Shown piece by piece: positions 15,425 through 21,909 of a stretch of DNA of 35,596 nucleotides. How positions within the stretch are numbered: the stretch's first letter is position 1; each line of letters starts with the position of its first letter. The DNA is taken from contig CAMNFR010000022.1 in assembly GCA_946537305.1 (NCBI GenBank), positions 1 to 35,596 of the forward strand. The letters run 5' to 3'. The position numbers and the translations under genes are program-made. The DNA comes from an uncultured Lachnospiraceae bacterium (GTDB lineage Bacteria > Bacillota > Clostridia > Lachnospirales > Lachnospiraceae). Under the pieces are notes generated by a model. It was not told the origin of the DNA and did not search any database. It saw only the letters and a program-made list of their open reading frames with translations.

Positions 15425-15452
15425 ATTATAACACATTCCGTCGGACGGACAA
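15425..15452 (-). promoter_or_regulatory. Promoter of the clostripain gene
   Basis: On the minus strand TTGTCC (15447-15452) and an extended TGT-TATAAT (-10 at 15425-15430) have a 16-base spacer. The spacer contains the palindrome CCGTCGGACGG, a possible operator. Confidence 0.6.
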
Positions 15453-15553
15453 TAATTTTTTGATTATAAGGACAGCAAAACACAAAACGTTGTGTGTAAC
15501 CCTCTTTCACTCAATTTTCACAAAAATATTAAATAAATGTTACGAAAAAATGC

Positions 15554-15582
15554 TAGACAATCTTCGTCGATTGTGGTACACT
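15554..15582 (+). promoter_or_regulatory. Promoter of the NlpC/P60 gene
   Basis: TAGACA (15554-15559), 17 bases, and an extended TGG-TACACT (-10 at 15577-15582) predict a start near 15589, leaving a leader of about 225 bases. Confidence 0.5.
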
Positions 15583-15588
15583 TACAAA

Positions 15589-15812
15589 GATCTGTGAAAA
15601 CAGGTGTTTTTGTTGTCTCCAAAAAGAGACACTCCGCAGATCCGGTGTGCTGTCTGTTTCGAGGGGGATGCTTTTTCGGCATCCGGCAGTGGGCATAGCC
15701 GGTCGAGGGGGATGCGGAAAACAATGAACAGGGACGCATGGGAACATGCGCGAGCATGAAAGGGCGGCAGCGGACTACAGTCAGGACGCGGCGGCCATTG
15801 ATTGGAGAAGGA
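15589..15812 (+). other. Structured 5' leader of the NlpC/P60 gene
   Basis: This gene-free stretch is G-rich and foldable. GGATGC/GCATCC (15666-15684), CCGGC/GCCGG (15683-15702, sharing two bases with the first) and a 6-bp CGCATG/CATGCG stem capped by a GGAA tetraloop (15735-15750) are visible. TCGAGGGGGATGC occurs twice (15659-15671 and 15703-15715). I could not match it to a known riboswitch consensus. Confidence 0.45.
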
Positions 15813-17426
15813 ATGAAGCACAATAAATATCGTATGTTGGCAATCCTGCTGGCCGCGATCATGATGGCTCAGGCACCGGTCTCCGTAAAAGCGACAGGCG
15901 GAAACGGAGTTGCCGGGGTAGCCGCTGTGGGCAGCGGTATGGAGCAGGATGGTGAGACGTCGGAAACGACGACGGCTTCGGAGACCACAAAGGAACCGGA
16001 GACGACCAAGGCTCCGGAGACGGAAGCACCGCAGACGGAGGCCCCGGAGACGGAAGCGCCTCAGACGGCGTCGGAATCCGAACAGCCGCAGAGCTCACCG
16101 GCGGAGGAATCATCACAGGCAGCACAGACCGAACCGGAAAGACCGGCGGTCCCTTCCGGTGAAGATGTGACGGAGGCTTATGTTGAGCCCAGCACGGAAT
16201 CCGGTTCCAAGGCTGCGGGCGAATTGTCAACGGAAAAGACAACAGCAGAATCTACAGAGGAAACAACAGAGACCAGCACGGCAGAGTCCTCCAGCGTGGC
16301 AGAGACCTTAGGGCCGATCGTCCATGACTATATCATTGAACCGGAACTTGTCGAAGATTTCCGTTTCACAAAGATCGACGCTGTGCCGGCCATCCTGAAA
16401 CCTAATGCAGCTATTCGCACGGAGAAGAAGGACAGTGCGGATACAGTGGCGATCGCCAAGGGAACGGCTATTGTTTACCTGATCGAAAAGGGCCGGGAAT
16501 GGTGCTTCGTGGAGTCTGAGTACATCCGCGGCTACGCAAAACGGTCTGATCTGATCCTGGGGGAGACGGCGGAGGAATCGCTGGCAAAGCGTGAGGCTTG
16601 GAAAGAGGAGCATGCAGTCAGCGGCGGACATTACCCGTACGGCTCTCTGGAAGAGAAGATCCCTTATCTGGAAAATCCAGCCTTCGCGGATGTCAAAGAG
16701 ACCACCATGGAGGTGCAGGCGAAGAAGGTTTTCGCGATCGCCAAAGAGGATCTTGTGATCTATGACAATCAGGCGGCGGCCATTCTGGACCGCAAAGACC
16801 TGCCGGACACCCAGGTGTTGGGCGTGCTGGCCAAGGGCGGTCTGGCATACATCCTGGATGATGACGGCGGAAAAACGGTCTTCGTTGAATCCTCCGATGT
16901 GCGCGGATTTGTGAACCGGGAACTTCTGGAGACCGGGAAAAGCGCAAAGAAGAAGGTGAAGTCCAAGGGTGAGACAAAGTTCACCCAGGCTCAGCAGAAG
17001 GTGGATGTGGAAGAGAATCCGGTGCTGTATTACACCGTTCTTTCCGTAGAGAAGCCCGGGGACGCCGTACGTGCGGCGCTGGTAAAATTTGCACTGCAGT
17101 TCGTGGGCAACCCGTATCTGTGGGGCGGCACCAGCCTGACACACGGAACAGACTGCTCCGGCTTTACACAGAGCGTTTATCGTCATTTCGGCTATGAGAT
17201 CCCCCGTACCTCCGGACCGCAGGCCAACTTTGGTACGAACATGGGCATCAAGCCTGAATACGCCAAGCCCGGCGATATCGTATGCTACGCGGGCCATGTG
17301 GCGCTGTACATCGGAGATGGCAAGATCGTTCATGCCAGCAACTCCAAACGCTATCCGGCCGGCGGCATCAAGGTATCGGATGTAGATATCATGACCATCA
17401 TCGCCATCCGGCGGATCATACCGTAA
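15813..17426 (+). CDS. Secreted NlpC/P60 peptidoglycan hydrolase with SH3-like domains
   Basis: From the ATG at 15813 the 537-residue protein has a signal peptide (NKYRMLAILLAAIMMAQAPV, cut near VKA). A Thr/Glu/Pro-rich linker made of ETxAPETE-type units reaches about residue 165. Two bacterial SH3-like modules follow (about 185-260 and 290-370). The C-terminal NlpC/P60 domain has Cys448 in DCSGF, His495 in GHVALYIG and His507 in IVHASN as the catalytic triad. Such enzymes cut D-Glu-diaminopimelate links in the cell wall. An in-frame ATG at 15738 was rejected because it puts 25 arginine-rich residues before the signal peptide. GGAGAAGGA supports 15813. Confidence 0.9.
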   Translation: MKHNKYRMLAILLAAIMMAQAPVSVKATGGNGVAGVAAVGSGMEQDGETSETTTASETTKEPETTKAPETEAPQTEAPETEAPQTASESEQPQSSPAEESSQAAQTEPERPAVPSGEDVTEAYVEPSTESGSKAAGELSTEKTTAESTEETTETSTAESSSVAETLGPIVHDYIIEPELVEDFRFTKIDAVPAILKPNAAIRTEKKDSADTVAIAKGTAIVYLIEKGREWCFVESEYIRGYAKRSDLILGETAEESLAKREAWKEEHAVSGGHYPYGSLEEKIPYLENPAFADVKETTMEVQAKKVFAIAKEDLVIYDNQAAAILDRKDLPDTQVLGVLAKGGLAYILDDDGGKTVFVESSDVRGFVNRELLETGKSAKKKVKSKGETKFTQAQQKVDVEENPVLYYTVLSVEKPGDAVRAALVKFALQFVGNPYLWGGTSLTHGTDCSGFTQSVYRHFGYEIPRTSGPQANFGTNMGIKPEYAKPGDIVCYAGHVALYIGDGKIVHASNSKRYPAGGIKVSDVDIMTIIAIRRIIP

Positions 17427-17436
17427 ATTCAGAAAC

Positions 17437-17484
17437 GAAAAGAGCTGTACACCAGGTTCAGACCTGATGCACAGCTCTTTTTTA
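17437..17484. terminator. Bidirectional terminator between the NlpC/P60 and LOG genes
   Basis: AAAAGAGCTGT (17438-17448) pairs with ACAGCTCTTTT (17471-17481), with an inner CAGGT/ACCTG helix. T-runs are present in both directions. Confidence 0.85.
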
Positions 17485-17487
17485 CAG

Positions 17488-18096
17488 TTACTCCTTCGGT
17501 TTATCCTTCAGGGTCCAGTTGGCAATTCTCGTTTCTTTCAGATCCACGTACCGTTCGTCCTGCTTTTCCAGCCAGTCGACCAATGGTTCCGGCTCTGCAA
17601 AGAAGCGGAAGAGATTCAGGGAGGCCTCCCGCATAAAGCGGCCTTCCGCCATGCGTGTGAGCATTGCGTCCAACGGGTCGTAATAACCATCGGTATTCAG
17701 AATGGCGATGGGCTTTCCGTGGCGGCCCAGCTGCCGCAGTGTCAGGATCTCAAAGAACTCGTCCATGGTGCCTACTCCGCCGGGGGTCACGATGAAGCCG
17801 TCGGAGAGCTCCTCCATTTTTTGTTTGCGCTCCCGCATGGTATCTGTATAAATCATTTTGGTGCAGTCCGGGAACAGAACGCCGTCCACATGAAAGAAGT
17901 GCGGCGCCACGCCGATGATTTCTCCGTCACCCATCTGTCGGATACCGCGGGCTGCCGCGCCCATCATGCCGGCCGCGCCGCCACCGAAGACCAGACCGTG
18001 TCCGCGGGCACCGAGCGCGCGTCCCAGCGCCTCCCCGGCCTGTAGAAAGTTGGGATCAATGGCATCGCTGGCCGCGCCGTAAATGCAGTAATTCAT
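17488..18096 (-). CDS. LOG-family cytokinin riboside 5'-monophosphate phosphoribohydrolase
   Basis: LOG proteins cleave nucleoside 5'-monophosphates to base and ribose phosphate. They were long misnamed lysine decarboxylases. The 202 residues have VFGGGAAGMMGAAARG (37-52) and the defining TPGGVGTMDEFFE (104-116), with the RERK segment at 88-91. The start at 18096 has AAAGGAGA in front. An upstream in-frame ATG at 18171 would lie ahead of the promoter and was rejected. The cellular substrate in bacteria is uncertain. The gene is divergent from serS. Confidence 0.88.
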   Translation of the reverse strand: MNYCIYGAASDAIDPNFLQAGEALGRALGARGHGLVFGGGAAGMMGAAARGIRQMGDGEIIGVAPHFFHVDGVLFPDCTKMIYTDTMRERKQKMEELSDGFIVTPGGVGTMDEFFEILTLRQLGRHGKPIAILNTDGYYDPLDAMLTRMAEGRFMREASLNLFRFFAEPEPLVDWLEKQDERYVDLKETRIANWTLKDKPKE

Positions 18097-18126
18097 ACTT
18101 TTCTCTCCTTTATCTCTATGCAAGCA

Positions 18127-18156
18127 ATTATAGTGCTTCTCGGCTTTTTCTGTCAA
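18127..18156 (-). promoter_or_regulatory. Promoter of the LOG gene
   Basis: On the minus strand TTGACA (18151-18156) and TATAAT (18127-18132), 18-base spacer. Confidence 0.75.
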
Positions 18157-18179
18157 GATACGCAAATCCATGCATCCCC

Positions 18180-18208
18180 TTGCATTTTTACTTGTTATGA
18201 CCTATAAT
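18180..18208 (+). promoter_or_regulatory. Promoter of serS
   Basis: TTGCAT (18180-18185), 17 bases, TATAAT (18203-18208). The leader is only about 57 bases, too short for a T-box. Confidence 0.75.
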
Positions 18209-18271
18209 GATGTGCATATGCTGCAAAGGATTTATTCTGCAGCCATCACCGATCAGAAAAGGAGAAAGACT

Positions 18272-19552
18272 ATGCTGGATATCAAGTTCCTGCGGGAAAA
18301 TCCCGAACTTGTGAAGGAAAATATCAGGAAAAAATTTCAGGACGCCAAGCTTCCGTTGGTGGACGAAGTCATAGAACTGGACAAAGAGAACCGTGCTATC
18401 AAGGGAGAGGTGGAAGATCTGCGCGCACAGCGCAATAAGCTTTCCAAGCAGATCGGCGCCCTGATGAAACAGGGCAAGAAGGAAGAAGCCGAAGAGATCA
18501 AGGCGCAGATCGCGAAGGATGCGGACCGCGTGGATGAGCTTTCTGCCCGCGAAAAAGAGGTGGAGGAAGAAATCAAAAAGCGCATGATGATCATCCCCAA
18601 CATCATCGATCCGTCCGTGCCGATCGGCAAAGACGATTCCGAGAATGTGGAGATCGAGCGCTTCGGCGAGCCTGTTGTGCCGGATTATCCGATCCCCTAC
18701 CATGCAGAGATCATGGAGAAGTTCTCCGGACTGGATCTGGATGCCGCCCGCCGCGTCGCCGGCAATGGCTTCTATTATCTGATGGGGGACATCGCCAGAC
18801 TGCACTCCGCTGTGATTTCCTATGCCCGTGATTTCATGATCGATCGCGGCTTCACCTACTGCGTACCGCCCTTCATGATCCGCTCGGATGTGGTGACCGG
18901 CGTCATGAGCTTCGCAGAAATGGATGCTATGATGTATAAGATCGAGGGAGAGGATCTGTACCTGATCGGTACCAGTGAGCACTCCATGATCGGCAAGTTT
19001 ATTGATACCATGAATCAGGAAGCGGATCTGCCCTACACGCTGACCAGCTACAGCCCCTGCTTCCGCAAAGAAAAAGGTGCGCACGGCATCGAGGAGCGCG
19101 GAGTTTACCGTATCCATCAGTTTGAAAAGCAGGAAATGATCGTCATCTGCAAGCCGGAAGACAGCCCCATGTGGTTTGATAAGCTGTGGCAGAACACCGT
19201 GGATCTGTTCCGCTCCATGGAAATCCCGGTCCGCACGCTCGAGTGCTGCTCCGGTGACCTGGCAGACCTGAAGGTCAAGTCCATTGACGTGGAAGCCTGG
19301 TCTCCCCGTCAGCAGAAGTACTTTGAGGTCGGCAGCTGCTCCAACCTGGGAGATGCCCAGGCCAGAAGACTGCGCATCCGCGTACAGGGCGAAAAGGGCA
19401 AGAAGTATTTTGCCCATACCCTGAATAACACCGTGGTCGCACCGCCTCGTATGCTGATCGCCTTCCTGGAGAACCACCTGCAGGCAGACGGCTCCGTGAC
19501 CATCCCCAAGGTACTGCAGCCCTACATGGGCGGCAAGACCGAGCTGCGGTAA
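18272..19552 (+). CDS. serS: Serine--tRNA ligase, divergent type
   Basis: SerRS charges tRNA-Ser with serine. The 426 residues have an N-terminal antiparallel coiled coil (about 25-105, ELDKENRAIKGEVEDLRAQR and following) that clamps the tRNA long arm, then a class II core. Motif 2 is CFRKEKGAHGIEERGVYRIH followed by QFEKQEM. The serine-binding TxE loop reads GTSEHSMIG, where common bacterial enzymes have PTAEVPLTN. Motif 3 is LNNTVVAPPRMLIAFLENHL. These variants resemble archaeal and eukaryotic-like SerRS more than the E. coli type. The start at 18272 follows AAAAGGAGA. The stop lies inside the first unit of a 25-bp tandem repeat. Confidence 0.93.
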   Translation: MLDIKFLRENPELVKENIRKKFQDAKLPLVDEVIELDKENRAIKGEVEDLRAQRNKLSKQIGALMKQGKKEEAEEIKAQIAKDADRVDELSAREKEVEEEIKKRMMIIPNIIDPSVPIGKDDSENVEIERFGEPVVPDYPIPYHAEIMEKFSGLDLDAARRVAGNGFYYLMGDIARLHSAVISYARDFMIDRGFTYCVPPFMIRSDVVTGVMSFAEMDAMMYKIEGEDLYLIGTSEHSMIGKFIDTMNQEADLPYTLTSYSPCFRKEKGAHGIEERGVYRIHQFEKQEMIVICKPEDSPMWFDKLWQNTVDLFRSMEIPVRTLECCSGDLADLKVKSIDVEAWSPRQQKYFEVGSCSNLGDAQARRLRIRVQGEKGKKYFAHTLNNTVVAPPRMLIAFLENHLQADGSVTIPKVLQPYMGGKTELR

Positions 19553-19657
19553 ACAGCGCAAGATAAAACTGCGGTAAACGGCGCAAAATAGAACTGCAGT
19601 AAACAGCGCAAAATAGAACTGCGGTAAACAGCGCAAAATAGAACTGCGGTAAACAGC
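19541..19657. repeat. 25-bp tandem repeat, 4.7 copies, starting in the serS stop region
   Basis: Units lie at 19541-19565, 19566-19590, 19591-19615, 19616-19640 and 19641-19657 (partial), with consensus GAACTGCGGTAAACAGCGCA plus AAATA. Unit 1 contains the last codons and stop of serS; the others differ from the consensus by one to three bases. Confidence 0.95.
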
Positions 19658-19693
19658 AAGCTTCAGCCCGTCCGGATTCAATAGTAGTATAAT

Positions 19694-19749
19694 AATCGCC
19701 CCGTTCTTATGACTTTGCATACGCTGGGTCATTAGAACGGGGCGATTTT
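19694..19749 (+). terminator. Terminator downstream of serS
   Basis: A 14-bp stem, AATCGCCCCGTTCT (19694-19707) with its complement at 19734-19747, is extended inward by ATGAC/GTCAT after one mismatch. It ends in TTTTC. It lies 140 bases past the serS stop, beyond the tandem repeat. Confidence 0.8.
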
Positions 19750-20166
19750 CGTTATCAGCGGAATATTTCTGCTGGGGGTTGTTATACCACAGCGACCAGC
19801 GGAATATTTTTGCCGGGAGCTGTTACGTCACGGTAATCAGTGTTTCCCTTCGAGATTTGCCCGGCCTTGGGAGAATGTGCAAAATTAGGCTTCACGGGAT
19901 GATTTACAACCCGTCTGAATTCTGGAATCTTAATTATTGTTAAGCGAGAAGCTTGATTTGTTCAAAATACTAAGCTTCAAAGGCATTTACAATCCATTTT
20001 GGGCTTAAGCAGGAAGCTGCATTTGATATTTCCGGGTTGTAAATAATCTGGGAGGACATGATTTTGCCCAGTTTGCTGTAAGAGGGAGTTTTATCCTATG
20101 TTGGAACGAGATGATTGGGTTGTAAACTGTTCCCAAAAAGCAAATTTCACCACATGTGTTTGCTGA

Positions 20167-20218
20167 AAACAGTACCCCTGCTATTCCCACTTTGATGGGC
20201 ATAACAAGGGTACTGTTT
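20167..20218 (-). repeat. 52-nt long hairpin, best paired as minus-strand RNA
   Basis: AAACAGTACCC and GGGTACTGTTT form 11 bp. Further helices of 2, 3 and 4 bp follow, separated by single mismatches, around a 6-base loop. Two of the mismatches are C-A on the plus strand but become G-U pairs on the minus strand. A short TTTT follows on that strand. Confidence 0.7.
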
Positions 20219-20439
20219 GGTGCTTATAGCTGATATACGAACATATTCGGTCGAGAAACCCTTACCAAAACATAAAAAAAGGACCAAAACATAAAAAAGG
20301 ACCTATCCGGGGGGTACTGAAATACCACAGCACTGAAATTACGAACGGAGCAAAGAAATATCATTAATGTCCGGTCCGTAGCAGTGATTCTACACGGCGA
20401 TAGCATAGATTCCAAATACGGCGATAGCAGAGAACCAAG

Positions 20440-20640
20440 CTGCCGGAATGATATCTCCAAAGAAAACGATAGGCCGGCGCAGGGTTTCTTCGCTGCGAAC
20501 TTCGACGTGTTGGAGCGCTGAGCGTCTATGAAAGCAAGACCCCATGGCACTTATAAAGCCCGCGCGGAAACACGTTCGGATAAGTTCGCTGCGAAGAAGC
20601 CCGGAGCGGCCGTGTTTTCGTGGAGATATCATTCCGGCAG
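20440..20640. repeat. Fold-back (MITE-like) element with about 70-bp imperfect inverted arms
   Basis: The outer 20 bases (20440-20459) are the exact reverse complement of 20621-20640. Inward, the arms remain similar with small gaps, including TTCTTCGC.GCGAACTT and CGTGTT segments, leaving a unique centre of about 55 bases. Confidence 0.75.
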
Positions 20641-20740
20641 CGCCAGTTTATAGCACATTCCGCGAATATTATATACCAGAGTAACGTTATTCAGAAACAG
20701 ATTTGTAATGCGGCAACCGTTATCGTACCCCCGCAAAACA

Positions 20741-21655
20741 TCAGCCCCACTGAGGCACTATGGTCAGATACTTCTCTGTGCTCTCAGCAGGGAAATACAG
20801 CCAGCCGGTCTTGCCGTCCTTGGTCTTTACCTGCACGAACAAATGATATCTTTCCCAATCATAACCGTCATCGGTTTTCTTTTGAGTCCCCGCGATCTTA
20901 ATTTTCTTGGGCGTAAAGCGAAGACCGGCAGCCCTCTCCGTATAGGATGCATCCAGGGAGGCCTTCTTGTAAAGCTTCATGCTCTTCGCTGTGATGTAAT
21001 ACTTTTCTCCAAACAAACCGGGCGTATAATCCGTTACATTCGTCAGGGTGTAGGAACTGGATTTTACAAATTTGATCTTCCCGCCGCTCAGTTTGACAGG
21101 AGCCTTAATGTAATAGCACCCAAAGGTGTTGCTGTAGAAGGGAGTTTCTACGATTGCGTAGAATTTCCCCTTCCCGGAGAACACCTTTTTGTTCCCGGGC
21201 ACGCTCATGCGTCCGCTTGTCAGAGCGCCGGAGGTGTCCTGATCTACAAAGGCGGTCACCTTCTTATTCTTTCCGTAACGCAGCACAAAGAAGTACCAGT
21301 CGCTGAAATCCCCGGAAAAGTTGACCACGATTTCTTTGTACCTATCCGATTTCTTGATATCCGCCAGATAGACATTGTTGACTTTTCCATAGCTGGGCAG
21401 CTCGTAGGAGTATACCAGCTTTTTGTTGATATATAGTTGGAATTCTTCACCGTAGTATTCGTTGATCTTGCGGGTGGTGTAGCGGATTTTCTCCTTTTTC
21501 CCGCCGTTAATATCTACCTTATAGGTCTTGTTTTTCTTCAGCAATTTACCCTTTTTGGCGGCCTGGACGGATGCCGGCTGCAGGAACAGCGCCAGCGCCA
21601 GCAGAAGCAGGAGTGCCGGCAGCACAGGAATCAGTTGGTATTTCGATTTTTTCAT
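20741..21655 (-). CDS. Secreted protein of unknown function
   Basis: The 304-residue product has a clear signal peptide (LIPVLPALLLLLALALFLQP, cut after SVQA). I do not recognise the mature protein as a named family. It opens NKTYKVDINGGKKEKIRYTT, a pattern like a degenerate FG-GAP or VCBS calcium-loop strand. It continues with IKKSDRYKEIVV, rich in Lys, Tyr and Ser. The C-terminal 70 residues (YYITAKSMKLYKKASLDASY, then QVKTKDGKTGWLYFP) look like a small SH3-type module. GGAGGG precedes the ATG. It is divergent from recJ and has its own promoter. Confidence 0.7.
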   Translation of the reverse strand: MKKSKYQLIPVLPALLLLLALALFLQPASVQAAKKGKLLKKNKTYKVDINGGKKEKIRYTTRKINEYYGEEFQLYINKKLVYSYELPSYGKVNNVYLADIKKSDRYKEIVVNFSGDFSDWYFFVLRYGKNKKVTAFVDQDTSGALTSGRMSVPGNKKVFSGKGKFYAIVETPFYSNTFGCYYIKAPVKLSGGKIKFVKSSSYTLTNVTDYTPGLFGEKYYITAKSMKLYKKASLDASYTERAAGLRFTPKKIKIAGTQKKTDDGYDWERYHLFVQVKTKDGKTGWLYFPAESTEKYLTIVPQWG

Positions 21656-21763
21656 GGTAAGCCCTCCTTTATATATTTCATTCTGGTTTCATGGTGAACA
21701 TACAACAGACCGTTTTGAATAGTGATTTACTTATCTCATCCAAGGAGTCGAATAATTACATTT

Positions 21764-21792
21764 ATCGTATCAAAATACAATTCTTGTGTCAA
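21764..21792 (-). promoter_or_regulatory. Promoter of the secreted protein gene
   Basis: On the minus strand TTGACA (21787-21792), 17 bases, and an extended TGA-TACGAT (-10 at 21764-21769). The leader is about 100 bases. Confidence 0.6.
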
Positions 21793-21833
21793 GCACGGGC
21801 TGGAAAATCCCCCGGATACAGTAAAAACAAGGT

Positions 21834-21861
21834 TTGTTTCTGCCGCATGTTCTGATATAAT
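21834..21861 (+). promoter_or_regulatory. Promoter of the recJ-apt operon
   Basis: An extended -10 TGA-TATAAT (21853-21861) has a weak TTGTTT (21834-21839) upstream. Confidence 0.5.
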
Positions 21862-21909
21862 GATAAATGCTTTTATCGAATATGATTCAGAATAGTAAGG
21901 AATATACTT

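Larger units (their letters stand above)
19750..20740. other. Gene-free, repeat-rich interval
   Basis: I find no credible gene in this 1 kb. It contains a 30-base direct repeat with 25 matches (19756-19785 and 19797-19826), four TTTACAACCC-type motifs in a symmetric arrangement (19903-20126), a long hairpin (20167-20218), a doubled CCAAAACATAAAAAA segment near 20274-20305, and a fold-back element (20440-20640). A short minus-strand reading with a hydrophobic patch (IIPAAWFSAIAVFGIYAIAV, 20390-20455) could be a remnant of a membrane protein. It has no ribosome site and lies inside the repeats. Confidence 0.7.

Noticed and set aside
15589-15812. c-di-AMP (ydaO) or c-di-GMP (GEMM) riboswitch before the NlpC/P60 gene
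   Set aside because: Position is suggestive, but I could not find the conserved segments of either class. It is kept only as a structured leader.
18209-18271. T-box riboswitch before serS
   Set aside because: The promoter at 18180-18208 leaves about 57 bases of leader, with no T-box sequence or terminator.
20005-20202. Minus-strand 65-codon frame in the repeat-rich gap
   Set aside because: It overlaps the symmetric motif array and the long hairpin and shows no start signal or domain pattern.
20390-20632. Minus-strand 80-codon frame with a hydrophobic end, considered as an AzlD-like pseudogene
   Set aside because: Similarity is only a vague pattern in one helix. The frame lies inside the fold-back element and has no ribosome site.
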